A stretch of DNA of 64,000 bases from Ceratothoa steindachneri. Taxonomy: Eukaryota > Arthropoda > Malacostraca > Isopoda > Cymothoidae. Within the stretch, counting starts at the first letter, position 1. Each line of letters starts with the position of its first letter. The notes beneath the pieces are model-generated. The model searched no databases and had not been told where the DNA came from. It saw only the letters and a list, made by a program, of their open reading frames with translations. Positions 45,081-58,439 of the stretch are shown here, one piece after another. Location: contig OZ018324.1 of NCBI GenBank assembly GCA_963969495.1, forward strand, positions 140,240,355-140,304,354, read 5' to 3'. The position numbers and the translations under genes were made by a program.

Positions 45081-48000
45081 TCAGTATTATAACTGTTTAG
45101 AGTCTTCTATTTTATGCTATTAGTAACCATTGTCCACTGTCCAGTAGTGTAACTGGTGAAATGTAATGTTGATAATGTTGTGGGTTTAAGTTAACAATAA
45201 TCAGCACATTATTTCATCGCATTATGGCAGTTAGGAACAAAATTCATGAAATGGAATGTATTAAAAGGGTGAAGGGTAAAGATTTTGAAAGTATGAAAAA
45301 AACACCCTAATTTATACCGTTCGCAAAATTTCATGATAGCGATAACGGTTTTTCAATATTCAGATTGCTTTCCTTGCTCCATCTTAGCTAACCTTTTCTC
45401 AAATAAAACTCCTCTTTCTATGCTCTCTAACGTGTTGACTGTTTTCCCGAAATATAGCTAAAAATATAGGCACTAAAAACTGTCCAAATTAGCCGCAACA
45501 CCCTTTACGTACATATAGAAAGCACTTTTTGGGTAAAAAATATTGCAAATTATTTCAGTACTAATTTGTGCACACATTTATTTCTTCTGTTTGTCCTAGA
45601 TATCTTTTATCTGATTTTTTATATCTGATATTAGAATCAATTCCTGCTTTTGGGGATAATGTATTGAAAGAAGTAGCCAGTACAAATTAGAGCTATATTT
45701 ATAGACAAAATTAAAGTTAATCAAGCTAAGGAGCCAAGGATTTAGGAGTAATCATAAATTAGGTGCAAATAAAAGCAATGGTCATTTTGACTCTTCCGAT
45801 AGAATTTACACAAAATGCCACAGTATGAAGCTGCTTCGACTCAATTCCTTTTAAAGGGAGAGAAATAGCCAAAACTTCGCTATAAGGCACTGCCTCAAAG
45901 AGAGGGAAGCAATTAAAAACAAACAAGCAAAGCAAATAACTCAACAGTTATCCTTCCTCTCATGCTCTTCGATGCTCAGAATCACCTCACTACACCTGAG
46001 ATTATTTATATTGACCAGCTGGGCACTCAAAATTGTTCCCCTAGATTTTCCAAATACTAGTCCGGAGACACATACACGAATCTCTTTAACTAGCTAATCG
46101 TGGCTTCATATTTAACTCCACCTTAGAATTTGAAGTTCACCTCTTCCTTTGTACATATACTCACTCACTTACACGCGCGCAAACTGTAAGAGTTGCTCTT
46201 CGAACCAATTCATTGCGTAGTAATATGTCCGTGTTCACGCGACATTCATTTATCATTGAATTTCATGGTCACTAAGCTCAATGCATTCTAACTAAAAATG
46301 TCGTCAATCGCACTTAATCTAAGAAAATTATTGTTGAACCTATTTTTGTATCAAACGTTTAAATACCCACAGCTACTTATGAATTATCCATAAAATTCTC
46401 GTGTAGGCTGGTAACGAAGCAATCGTCGTCTCCATTTTTCCTTTCCCAGAAGTGGTGTCAGAATTACCAGTTGAGTGGTGGGAATCTCTCCAACAAGAAG
46501 AGGATTCGAAAGAATCGTTGACAGAGAAATTATTTTATACATTGTATCTCAACTTTTGATTAATCTCCTGCATGGAGCCTCCTAAAAGTGGTGATTTCAC
46601 TATTAAATTCGGAAGTTTTCTTTATACTAAATAAATGTTTTTCTCGCGAAATTCAGTTCCATTATTATTTGATTTTATATAGTTATCAAAGTGGAACTGT
46701 TCGTCACATTATTCTAATCACTAGGAATATTATTAAAATATAATGATTGATTGATTTTTCTGTCATCATTCATTAAGATTTATATCATGTTCCTAAGATT
46801 TCATTTCTTTAAATTCTTCCTCACCGAAAGGTATCAGTGGGTCATGCGCTGTAATAGAATGTTTATAACTTTGGAAATTATGAGATCTTTAACCCCAGCA
46901 GAGGTCTTTTATTTTGTCCAATATTATTACGTGTGTTTTGGCACCTGCATACTAACTCGATAAGGAATTTTAGTCTCTTGTAACAACGAAGGTACCCACT
47001 ACTCTCGCCGTTTTTAATATTTATCGTTCGAGGCTTTATTCTCACTACTTGCAAGCTACCAATGATTCAACATAAACTTTCAGTTCCTCATGATCTTAAA
47101 ATAATCCATTGAGACGATCGGTCTCAAGCGTTAGACGAAAAGAGGAACCGGCAACTGAAACTTGTTTTAATTTTTGAGAAAAGGTAGAAAACAGAATGTT
47201 TAAATAATGCCGGAATCATTCAAGAAAGATAGATGTTTTACAAAATGCTAGCGGCAAATAAGGTTATTTAAATGAATGTCAGAAAATTACTGATTTCATC
47301 ACAACTGTCGCCATATGTGCAGACGGTGTGATGACTATTTCGCAGTTCGCCAACGGAAGCCAGAAAGAATGGTTCAAAAGAAAGTTAACAGCAATAAAAT
47401 TACCACTAGCTTGGTCTCAGGAAAACTTTTCAGAATCTATGATTAACCAACTTGTTTTATAGAAATGAAAAATTCCCCGCCTCAATTCAGCTACAGCAGA
47501 GTTTTTAAACGAAAGCGAAACTAAAATTCTTTTCCAGGCCTAAATTTCTATATTCAATTGTAGCATATTAAAAACTATTAATTTAAAGGTGGAAACAGTG
47601 CTTAAAAGTTTAGTTTCCATAAACTGCATATCTATTATTATATTTTTATCGTAATTGTCTCATTCTCCGATAAATTTACTGAGTCATGAACATCGATCCA
47701 GAAGAATGCCTCAGTTACGTAAGTATTTCATGAGTCATAGCTACACTCGTACTCTTTAATCCTATATGGGAATAGGCCGTCACATTCTAAGCCTTTCCTC
47801 TCTACTTTGAGTGTATAGGGTCTGGTGGGTAACGAATTATTTCTCTTGTTTCGTAGGTTGGATTATGTGATCAAACGCTTCTTTATGGGATGAAGGAAAA
47901 TATATATGGCTGGATTGTTTATTCTCAGGTAAATAGCTTTAATAAGTTTCTTGAATAAGAATGATAACTTTTTCTGACTGTCTTTTTCATAAAATAACAC

Positions 48001-48310
48001 CTATATAAATAGTCATTTCATCTATTCATAACACTATAAAAATTTACCCAATCAGAATTGATATACATTTAATCGTCATGCTTGTGCTCATTTTTGGAAT
48101 AACAGCCTTAGCGTTAACAAATTGACCAATCAGCTTATAGACATAAGCGCTGTAATAATTGTTCAATCAGCGCGATGTTAGATTTAGAAGGTAAATAATA
48201 CTGAAACCGTTTGAACATAAACACAGCTTAAATCCATTTTTTGATTTTTAGATTGCGCTTCTCTTCTAATAGGTAACCTACACTCTACTGAAGAGAGTTT
48301 AAAGTCATAC
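45081..48310. other. AT-rich stretch, no recognised gene
   Basis: About 3.2 kb. Short frames at 45944-45759 (minus) and 46751-46963 (plus) carry no motif. Near 46450 the string GTGGTGTCAGAATTACCAG faintly resembles the start of an LTR-element leader, but no LTR is visible. Confidence 0.5.
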
Positions 48311-48319
48311 TTACTTTCT

Positions 48320-50110
48320 CATCAGTATTTCGACGTGAAACGTAGGTGAAAAAATTTTCGCGCTCATCAAGACCGCTGACGGCTTACATCTCTGGCCCAT
48401 TGAAGAGATTGCGGGCGCGCGTGCTCGCGAGAACGGGCGCATCCCCGCGCCGAACGCCCCTCCCCAACGTGCGATTGTCTCTCTCCTAAGAAGAGCAGCA
48501 CATCTTGAGTCCTGATAAAATCTCTGCAAAGTTAGACCTATAGATCCCACCGGTATCTGGCGTGTCTGAACCTCGAGAAGAAGCCCCACAGTGGGCGCGA
48601 CGAAGGGGGCCGCATTCGAGGGTTGAGTGGTCAGTACAAGCAGGTGGCCCCTGCTAGACACTTGATATTGGTAGGGCAGAGAAGATAGATCGAGCTTAAA
48701 AATAGGAACACATCTTAGATAGGGGCCAGGTTGGCTATAGGTAAATAGCATCCCCAGAGGGTTCTCATAGACTTCCGCTCTGGGTAAAAGAAAATTGTCC
48801 AAAACGCTCGAGGGAAAAGGTGTTTTCGGCTATCTTTGACTCAAGAGAGGTTGCACTATGCCGTTTAGTCGACCAAACCTACGGCTATCTCGTAATCTGC
48901 GACACTGAACACGACGTAGACAGGCTTCTTAGTGTGAAAGCACGAACGAAGCTTCAGGAACTGAACTTGAGCCCGAAGATCCCTCCCCATTTGTCATCGC
49001 ATGGATCCATCGGTCGGATCCCACAGCATCGAAGAGATAAAAAATGAGATATAGGCAAATCAAAGTTGGGCAAAATCGAAGAAATATATAAATTCCAAAA
49101 TCGTGAAGGAGGCAAGTAATCCCATCTATTTAAAGCCACCTTCCAAACCTCTGAGACGGCCGCAAAGGCATCCGAAGCTGGCCTCGTCCTATTTTATATT
49201 AAAATATCCGCTACATGCATCGAGAGGGAAACCGTCATGTCAGTCTAGGTTGCTTATCGTGCTATGCTCTGGAACAGCACCTTACTAGAGATTGCACATT
49301 CCGAGGACAGGTCTGTAATGAATGCGCTGGAGATGGCAACACCTGGTAACAGTGTACGAACGGAGCTACCGAAAAATGCCTCAATTGTAGTGGCCTTCAC
49401 AGTACCCTGTCGATGTCGTGTACCATGAGCAAGATACTAGTCAATGACAAGAAACGGAACTTCCAAGAGGAGAAACACCGCAAAGCAAACACCACCTATG
49501 TACAGGGAACCAACAGCTAGGAGAAGGAGAAGACTATTCTAAATTTAGACCCTACAATCAATCTGGACCTCGCGATGTGTGTTATACACGCTAACTTCAT
49601 TAACATTGCAGAGCCATGAAGCTACGCTATCGAGTTGAATAGTATATTGAAACTTGATGGGATGAAACCGATGTGGTTTCCTGATAATCCCCACTAAACC
49701 GATGTGTACCAAACCAAGAGAGGAAGCAGGCCTACTGCTAGGGCAAGAAAACGCTCAAGATCTCGAGATCCAAGACTGAACAAACCAAGCACATTTGAAA
49801 CCCCTACAATAATGGAGACCGAACAAGATGAACGGGAGGATAATGATTTTCAAAAGGCGAGCCACACAGCCAAAGGCCCCTAGAAGACTAAACAATCCTC
49901 CTCAACCTTACAAGTGTACCGACCTAAACATACGAGTATATGCCTCCCCATCGGCCTCACTTCCAAGAACGGCAAAAGTTAAAGACATAGTTGAAGGAAA
50001 GTTCAAGGGAAAGTACAAAATGTATTACGATTTTGACATCAGTGAGAAGAAATGCTTTCGGCACTCTGAAAAGCTGCCTTCCCTGAGTCCCTAAAATATT
50101 TCTTTTCACT
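48320..50110 (+). pseudogene. Jockey-like LINE ORF1 (gag-like), second lineage, broken
   Basis: Starting near 48352, the plus frame reads WPIEEIAGARARENGRIPAP and RAIVSLLRRAAHLES, then after stops KVFSAIFDSREVALCRLVDQ and GYLVICDTEHDVDRLL (48816-48935), which looks like an RNA-binding fold. Near 49245-49440 two zinc knuckles are legible: CYRCYALEQHLTRDC and CLNCSGLHSTLSMSC, of the C-X2-C-Xn-H-Xn-C kind. A basic, Pro-rich tail follows to about 50090. It differs from the ORF1 at 10 kb and 22 kb, so a second Jockey lineage is present. The minus strand has a 163-codon open frame at 48802-48311, but it has no motif and overlaps the gag on the other strand. Confidence 0.75.
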
Positions 50111-50259
50111 GATGGCGAATCGAGATCTGTGGCTAATCATGTCTCAACCTATCCCACGATCAATTCAAAAAGAAAAGACAGACCAGAATAAGGGCGCCCG
50201 CACGCGTTGAACCAGCAAAAGTATCAAACCTTCACGGGGGATAATATGAATTACTCGAC

Positions 50260-52760
50260 GAGATTCATCAATAAATTTAAGATTTTTTTCCTAAACGTAA
50301 ATAGCTGGAAAGGCAAATAATTTATTTACCACAATATAATCCGTGAGGTAGACCCAGATATAGTCCTCATTTCTGAACACGGACTTAATGCAGAAACCGA
50401 CCTATAAAACTACACAACTACATCACCATCATGACTGGCCACTCGAATGGAGGATAAGATGGCGTCGCTCTCCAAATGCGCGAGAGTATCAAATTCAAGG
50501 AGATTCGTAACTTGGAGGAATCGCACTTCGCGATAAAAAATAGCACGCTTATCGACGATCTAGTTATAGCGGTAGGGTACCAGCCACCATGAAGATCATA
50601 TCTGCCCATACCTAATTTCCTCAGCCTGTTCAGAAGGTTCTGTTCAGTAATTCTTATCGGCGGCCTAAACAGCCAATACAACGGCATTTAACGGGATAGG
50701 TACTTCCCTGAGGCTTCTTATGGAACGCGGCGTGGTAAAAAGAGCAGGCCTCAAATTTCGTTACACTAACAAATCCCAAATTCACTCTAAACCAAAATAC
50801 CGTCCCTAGCCCTTATTCTCCATCTGACCACCTTATCCAGGACAAAACCTCGACCCGCAAATGCTTGCTAAAGGCAGACTGGACCGAATTCAAGAGTGCC
50901 CTCCAAGAATATCGCGTAGAACCGTTGGATGGGTCCACCTTTGAAGAGATAGATCAACACTTCGAAGACGTTATCACCAAAACTAAGGAAGCAGATAGAG
51001 TAGCTATCCCGAGGGTTGAATACAAATCTCTCCCAGCTTCACGATGGAATGCGGAGATTACGTCAAGGAATGATAGGCTGGAGGTAATTATTACTGAGAT
51101 AACTGAGAACGGGAAACCCGCGGAAAGATACCGTGAACTTAAAAATCAAATATCTTATTGCCGAGGAATCTAAGACAATCTGGGATGGCGTCATTGATAG
51201 AATAGAATTGGAAGCCGATCCTAAAAAATTTGGTCTCAGATTAGAATATTATGTGGAACTCGGAAAATTAAGAACAATACTAACATCACAGCTGAGGGGA
51301 GAACAATAACCGAGGATCAAGACATAGAACGCCACCTTAGAGAGCACTGACCATAACACCATGCCACTACGTTGATAACACTCGATGAGCAGAAGCCAAA
51401 GGAAAACCTTTCACACATGAAGAGTATGAGACAGCCTTAAAGAACTTTGAGCAGAGAGCCTCCGACATATCAGGCATCACCAAGGCACACTTAGCGAATC
51501 CCTCACCGAACATCAATGAAGCCATACAAAGTCTCTTAAATGCCTGTTTAAATGTTGGCTACCTCCCCTATCTACTTAAAAGGGTAAGAATGATCTTCAT
51601 CTCAAAACGCGGGATGCAAAAAGGGGAACTAAAAAGTTATTAGCGCATATCTCTAACTGAATTTATTGGGAAACTACTCGAAAAACTTTTGAACGATAGG
51701 CTAAAGAATGACTTAAAAACAAGGCACGTATACAATATGCAGCCACATTATTTCAGGACACACCTCAGTACGGAAACTGCCGTTGCCCTAATGACAGAAT
51801 TTATAGCAAATGCAAAGGCTGAAGATAGGAAGATAGACGTCGTACTCAGGGATGTGGGTTCTGCATTCGATAAGGTCTGAGTACCTGGATTAGAGAAAAA
51901 AATATGTAATCTTGAGACGGAAACCAATATCACCAGTATTTTGTGTGATTTTCTAGAGGATAGAGAGGCATCTATAAAGATCAACGATCACGAAGGACAA
52001 CCCTTTTCGATGAACACAAGGGTGCCTCAAGGGGGATGACTAAGCCCAACGATATATACCATCTACAAGAGTGACCTCCCTTTTCCTACTCAAGATTGCG
52101 ATATCTTTGTCCAGCTAGCCCATGATATATCCCAAATAATCACAAGCCACTACCGAGCTCCGATAGACGTTGCAAACAGGACAGTTGGTGAAATCAATAA
52201 TCTCAACCTCTATGAGAAACGAAATAAGATCCGCACTAATATGGATAAGTTTAAGATTCTCCCTATCGGTCGTCCTAAAACATTCTGGAAAATGGCGAAC
52301 ATTATCCATACACCGAGAAGGTCGAGTTCTGGGACTAAAAATCCCATACATTGGTTATAATGACCATATCAAGGAGAAAGGCTCACTAGCCAAAATAAGA
52401 CCAAGGAAACTATACAGGTTCAGAAGACTACTTCTGCAACCCCCAAAATTATATTTTGACCTATCCGGACCGATATTGCTATACCCTGACGTCCCATTAC
52501 ATCTAGAAAGCAAGAGACAAACTCGAATGGCACAAGTAGTGCAAAATCAAGTACTACGATTCATCCTGGACGTCAGTTTACTGGACCGCAAACCATCAAT
52601 TAGTCTACACGATCTCGTGGGGATCGAGCTCCTGACCGTAACGCCACACAACAGAGCGACACCAATATGGAGAAATATTCATGAATATTTAACAGAAAGT
52701 ATTATATAGACCATAAGCATACTTCAATTTGACCACCCCATTAGACGCTAGCGTTTAGGA
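50260..52760 (+). pseudogene. Jockey-like LINE ORF2 (endonuclease + reverse transcriptase), second lineage
   Basis: The endonuclease start reads FFLNVNSWKGK and VDPDIVLISEHGLNAETDL (50286-50405), with Asn and Glu of the active site present. A linker frame (50865-51173, 102 codons) begins LKADWTEFKSALQEYRVEPL. Reverse transcriptase blocks follow: ISLTEFIGKLLEKLLNDRLK (near 51648-51710), HYFRTHLSTETAVALMTEFI and DIVLRDVGSAFDKV-like sequence (to 51880). The block VPQGG, a stop, then LSPTIYTIYKSDL comes near 52025. The catalytic box is LAHD (52115-52126) where FADD or YADD is expected, so the middle Asp is lost. The thumb frame (52170-52709) ends with LLDRKPSISLHDLVGI. Stops and shifts make it inactive. 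Confidence 0.85.
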
Positions 52761-52889
52761 TTTGCTAGCAGCCAACAGCGGTTTAAAGAAGATATTGAAC
52801 CAATTTATAGATAAATACAGGCCGGAAAAACGATTAAGATAATAATATCCATAAATAGGATGCTAGACTAAACCTTAAAAAAAAGAAAA

Positions 52890-52990
52890 GAAAAAAATAT
52901 CCGTAGGGGACAAAGATAATCATAACAAAAATAAACAGATCCGTAGTGGACATAATCAAAACAAAATAAAAAAAATCCTTAGTGGACAAC
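52890..52990 (+). repeat. Tandem 36-40-base units in LINE 3' tail
   Basis: ATCCGTAGGGGAC (52899), ATCCGTAGTGGAC (52939) and ATCCTTAGTGGAC (52975) restart with periods of 40 and 36 bases, separated by A-rich spacers. They lie about 130 bases past the end of ORF2 and probably form the LINE 3' terminus. Confidence 0.85.
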
Positions 52991-53624
52991 ATTACATCAA
53001 AGCGACAATAGAAAAAATATTAATGATTTATACATTCGTAAAGAAGAGAAAACTTATGTACGAATACTCCAGAAACCAAGTTAGTTCTATCTATACAAAA
53101 AAAGCAAAACTCGAAAACAAAGGCTTAAATGCTCTAATCAACATGCACGGAGGCAACACAGAATCACATAGAAATCTTTAGTCAGCCGTACTGGCACACC
53201 ATTCTCCTACTAAAATAACACTTTTTCTAACGTTTACCTCTCCTAATATCACACCCATTTGTTCTCTCTTTTATGATCATAAATCTTCAATTCCGAATTT
53301 TTAAGCACTCACTCAGAGCTCGGATCCAGCGCACGATACTGAATATGTATTCTCGGCAAAGGAGGTAAATTTCGGGAGGTAAAAGAGATGGCGTGAACTT
53401 TTACCCACGAGGACTTACAGGAGAATAACAGAAGCTCCCAAGTAGCATCGGCTAAGCAATGTGGCTCTCAGTGAACCGCACGATTTCTGCTCCAAAAAGG
53501 TCCATCACATTTCCCTTTACCTTACTACCCGGCACAGGAGGCAACGCTTTCGGGAGGCAACTTCACCGACCGAGTACACTGGCATTTTCTTTTCTATATT
53601 TACAAGATATAGTACTGTATATTG
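52991..53624. other. No recognised gene
   Basis: A stretch past the LINE tail. A 73-codon plus frame (53459-53680) has no known motif. Confidence 0.5.
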
Positions 53625-53780
53625 GGGAGTTTAACTTTTCATTTACAAAAGAGAGAATACTGAGCGGGAAGACCATCTAACTATTTATGAAAGAGATTAA
53701 TACAAAGAGGGAAGTCTATCTTCCTATTTACGAAAGAGAAATAATACAAAGAGGGAAGTTTGTCTTGCCACTTATAAGGT
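53625..53780. repeat. Minisatellite, unit about 44 bases, three copies
   Basis: GGGAAG restarts at 53666, 53709 and 53753. Each unit contains CTATTTAYGAAAGAGA-like and AATACAAAGAGGGAAG. Confidence 0.85.
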
Positions 53781-55879
53781 TCAATGTGTGAACCATTTAA
53801 AATTTTCAAACGAATGTTTACTTGGTTCGACCCCCACAAGGGTTCCATTTGAAAACTCACAACGCCATTTATCGTATGCGAATATAATTAAAGGAGAAAA
53901 GCTAAAACAGACAAGCCTATGATTTCGAATAAAATGTTTAAGAAAATTTATTGTCTTGTAGTGGAGTAGATAGAAAAATATATTACTAAAATGAAAAAAA
54001 CATATAAAACTTTTATAGAAATGATACCTCATATAGTGTCTATTTATGCGAAGATGGAATGAATTAATTTGAATATTCGTTTTAACATTTAGTGCTACTA
54101 AATTTTCCGAGGCAGAGTTTTTTGTCACAAAAGGAGACGCCTTATCAGATTTCCAGACAGGCAATTTAAAACTGAATAGTGCATAGTAAGACTGATATAG
54201 CTTCCCATGTTATCATATTTATATGTTTAAAAAAACGTCAAAACAACCAAATACTTTTGCATTTTTAGAACGTATGGGCGCTATTATCATCCAACGAAAT
54301 TTGGTCTATAGAGGATCACGCTCCTAAAATAATGAGGTTATTATAATTTTAGGCTACTCAGAGTAGCTTTTAACTACAATTTTGTGTACTACTTGATATG
54401 CCATTACCATATCAAACTCCTAAATTATTCTTTTTTCTTTGCCAAATCTTTGAGAAACTTTGGGAAAGAAATTATTGTTGCAAACGATTACTTCGGGACA
54501 ATTCCATAAGTCTCTTTCCAGAACATTACACAATATTCCTTTCTCAGTCTCACTTCAATTAATGCAGTTAACATACAATATTAAAACAACATTCATCGAC
54601 ACAACTCTTGATTTCAAACACCTTAACCTAGTTCTATAACATTTTAATTAAAAAACAATTCTTAGTTACTCAACTATTAAGCCAGTACTTTCAGACCACA
54701 AAACATGCCATCGAACATATACTTTTCATTCTCTTTCAAATTATTCTTTTTTAGGGGAAGCATGTATATTTTTTTCTCTTTTAACATATTCATTAGCTCA
54801 TGGCGTCTTTTTATCCATATATTGCATTTGTATTTGATTCCATGACGAGAATGAGCCATGTATTAGAGATGGAATCCAAGACGCCCTTGACCAATAATGA
54901 ACTATATTTTCTCGTAGGCAGGAGAAGAAATCACATTAGGTCATTTCAAGGTCATTTGTCATAAGTCCACCTAAATAATTTATTCTTTTGCTAGGTAAGT
55001 ATTCTTTGGGCACTTGCATACTATTATAAATATTGAAGTTATACCTTTCTATGTCCGCGTAAAAACAAAACTACGTCCAGCACATTAAACTAAGATTAAA
55101 AGTATAATGTAAAGGCAAAAAAAAAAATGTTTATAGTAGACTGCATATTTTCCTTGAAATTTCATTATATCGCTCTTTTTGATCATAAATCATCAAACAC
55201 ATTTAGTAATGGCAAATACATATTTTCAGTGTGCATAAATCTTTATGGCGGCATCGAATTCTTCGATCAAATGCTCTTTATCGCCTTTTATAAAGAGAAT
55301 CCGATAAATCATTCGAAGTTATCATATATGAATGTGTGGGAGGTGATATAAAATTATTTCAATGACAACGGATCATTTGTTTCCATGAATCTCAAAATAT
55401 AGAAAATTGATAGCGAGTGTAGCTTGCAGTGTAGTTTACGTTTGCACTTAGCAATCTGTGGAAAACTCAATATAAACTATATTTGTAAATTATAACAAAA
55501 GGTTCTCATTCCTACTTAATCGCTCTCCTACAAATACGTGTTCTCTTTGTGCTCCTACAAAAGCTCACCCTTGTGTCGTGCCCAAATCTTTGGGTTAACC
55601 ATAAAGTGAGATAAATATAAATCAGAATCCGTGTCTGTTAGACGTTTCTTTAGCACTTTAAATTTCAATTTTATTGTTGACATTTCAAATAATTTCTTTT
55701 TTAAATGCTTATCGTCAAATTCATTTGTACTTACTGTGGGACTTCGTTTAATAAGGAAATTTATGTTTCCACTGGCCCTGATAACGTTAAAATATTTCGC
55801 TTTTTTTTCTATTAAACCAGTCATTCTAGGTACATTAGATTATAAGGAAACTCTGTTAGGACAGACGTAGTCACAAGGA
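53781..55879. other. AT-rich stretch, no recognised gene
   Basis: About 2.1 kb. The minus frame 54164-53781 (127 codons) is rich in Phe and Tyr and has no domain; overlapping frames on both strands at 55555-55870 look like chance openings. Confidence 0.5.
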
Positions 55880-58430
55880 ACCGTAAAATAGACGAACTGG
55901 AGAACGGTGTTGACGCATCCGTTGATGAAATGCAAGGAAGATAAAATCGATCCATAAAGAGAGTTGAGCCCCACAAGTGATTAGAAATGAGCAAGTGCGT
56001 ACCTTAAATTCATATAGACCTCTGAAAACATAATTTAGGTCAGTTAGAAATGAGGCTAGACCAAAGAAGGCTGCAGACCATTTTGAAATAGCCTGCTCAA
56101 ATTTATTTGCCTTCTTAACTTCAATCGAGAGGAAAGAGAGAGCATTTTAATCGGGGAATCTTTAATATAGAACCACAATTCAGAATTCAAAGCATGTAAT
56201 CTGCCTATTGGGAGTGAGACTTAATCACGTGGTGAGAATAAACAATTATTTGAACGGATATTGCAAAGACCGCACTATACTTACCCTCTTTGGTTGTAAT
56301 GACATACACCGGCTCGACAGAAGACAACCAAAATTGTTCACCAAACGAGGGACCAAATTATATACAGCAAAGCGAAAGCGGCTAGAGTTGGTGTGGTTGG
56401 GATAATTCCGAGATTTAAATCGACGCGGAGAATGCAAACAAGGTCAACCTACACTACTGAATGCCTTAAATGTTTATGTCAGGAAGTATTGGTTAAGTTT
56501 TTAAATTTCTGCAACGAATTTCCCAACCAATCGTTGCTTTTTCATAATTATTAAGGACATTTGAACCTAATTGTGAACTCAAGGCTGAGCAGGTTACTTG
56601 ATAACAGCGAGCGTGATCTTGATGGTCCGGAAGTAATTTGAGCTCAAGGCTCAGACGGGCCTGGCCGGATTTCACATGAAGTGTCATGAACTTGGGTGTG
56701 CAGGTAAACTCCCTACACCTACAGAAAAAGGATGCTGTTATTTAAAGGGAAAATTAAATTGCATTTACACAAATGTTTGGAGGTTAAGAAACAAACTACC
56801 TAAATTTAAAGCCATGATCAAAGAGGGTAGTTTAGATATCAGATGTAATAGCGAGACCTTGTATGATACAGTTAAAAAAGACTTTATTGCGTAATTTAAT
56901 ATAGATGGGTACAAAATCCATAAAAAAATCCGTATAACTTAATGAGGCGGTAGAGTGTTAGCTTACGTAATATAAGAAATAAATGCAAGAACGTTGGGCA
57001 TGATGACCTTAAATATGAAAAGTGAGGTTTTGTTAATAGAGTGCGAATGTGCTAAAAATAATAAAATTAACTTACCCGTTAATTATTGCCCCCATCCCAA
57101 ATAGAATCAGAAGACGTATTACTCTTTGAGGGCTTTTCATCTATGGTGGGATAAGAAAAAACAATAAATTTGGGGATTTTAATTACCCTAACGTTAAGTT
57201 TACAAACTATTATTCGGATGAAGTAGCGGAGAGATTGGTCATTTCATTTTCGATAATTTTCTTATTCAAAAAGTAGAATAAACTACGCGTGATCAAAATA
57301 TAGTTGATTCAATTACCACAACGTTAGAGACTGGTAGAAAACGTTTGCGTAGAAGAGGTAATTGGCAAAAAGTAACCATAATGGAATGAGGTTCGAATTA
57401 ATAAAAGCATAGAAGTAAAAGTGTATATACAATTAATCCCAAGATTTGGGAGCTAAAATTTCTAAACCTTTCGTGACCGAAAGTTTTAATAATAGACAGG
57501 AGATTTAGCAATAAATATGACAGTACAAGGCATCTACTCCGAGCTGCCGCAAACTCTGTGCTCACTGTGGATTCAGAGTTAATAAAGTACGTACGCCGAA
57601 AGATTGGGAAATCAAAGAGTTTACCGTGTGTTAGACCTTTAATAATATTCTTAATTCAGGAGATCAATAAAAAAAATCAAAATTTTAAAGCCCCCGAAAG
57701 TGTAGGTAATCGAGGAAGATACTTACACTGTGGAGGGCTGGTAAGGCAGTCAATTCCGAAGCTAAGGTGGATTATGAAAAAGATCGTGCTTTAAATTCGA
57801 AGCATGAACCGAAACGGTTTTATAGTTACGTAAAAGGTAGAAAGCCAATAAAGTCTTCAAAAAGGCCCATCAGAAGCAAAGATCGTATATGATAGACCCC
57901 CCACAATAAATTGCTAAAATATTAAATAAGGGACATGGTAACCATTTTTACTATGAAGGACGTGCCCTAATTAGCAACACTAAGCGAGGAAAGAAATCTT
58001 GAAAGCCAAAATATTATATCCACCCTAAATATAAATGAAAGGGAATTTATCACATACATTATTATACTGAAAGAATCTAAGGCATCCAGGTAAGATTGGG
58101 TAAACCCATCCCATCTTAAAAAACTAAAACGAATTAGCAAAGCCGCTCTGCATGATTTCTAATCAAACACTCAAGGAAGCCATAGTTCTAATAAAGTTCA
58201 AACGTGCAAATGTTATGCTGATATTAATAAAAGGAGAAATCTGAGTCTACTAATTGCCGTCCTATCAGCCTAACCTCTCGAATTAACTAGCTCTTGGAGT
58301 TGATAATTAGAGATAGATTGGTGAGTCATTTTGAAGCGAATAATTTAATCACAGAAACCCCGTATGGATTCAGACGAAGGCGATCTGGCCTAACAAATTT
58401 TCTTGAAATTTTTCATAACATGATTTGTAT
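55880..58430 (+). pseudogene. CR1-like LINE, ORF1 end to partial reverse transcriptase
   Basis: Near 55885-55940 KIDELENGVDASVDEMQGR is a coiled-coil piece typical of LINE ORF1. The endonuclease starts at about 56746: KGKLNCIYTNVWRLRNKLPK and then NSETLYDTV, matching the CLYTNARSLRNK...TETW start of CR1 endonucleases, with the Glu kept. Later GGRVLAYVI (56945) fits GGGVLLYV. Near 58253-58425 the reverse transcriptase reads NCRPISLTS, LLELIIRDRLVSHFEANNLI and YGFRRRRSGLTNFLEIFHNM, an excellent CR1 fingers block. The element stops there; the palm and 3' end are missing because unrelated GC-rich sequence begins at 58440. Many stops make it inactive. Confidence 0.8.
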
Positions 58431-58439
58431 TACGCTTAG

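Noticed and set aside
46430..46600. Possible LTR-element leader (GTGGTGTCAGAATTACC) with a short MEPPKSGDFT frame
   Set aside because: No LTR, no second copy and no gag motif could be seen.
48311..48802. A 163-codon minus-strand open frame, one of the longest in the window
   Set aside because: It lies opposite a Jockey ORF1 start (WPIEEIAGARARENG on plus), has no motif of its own and is best explained as an antisense opening in GC-rich gag sequence.
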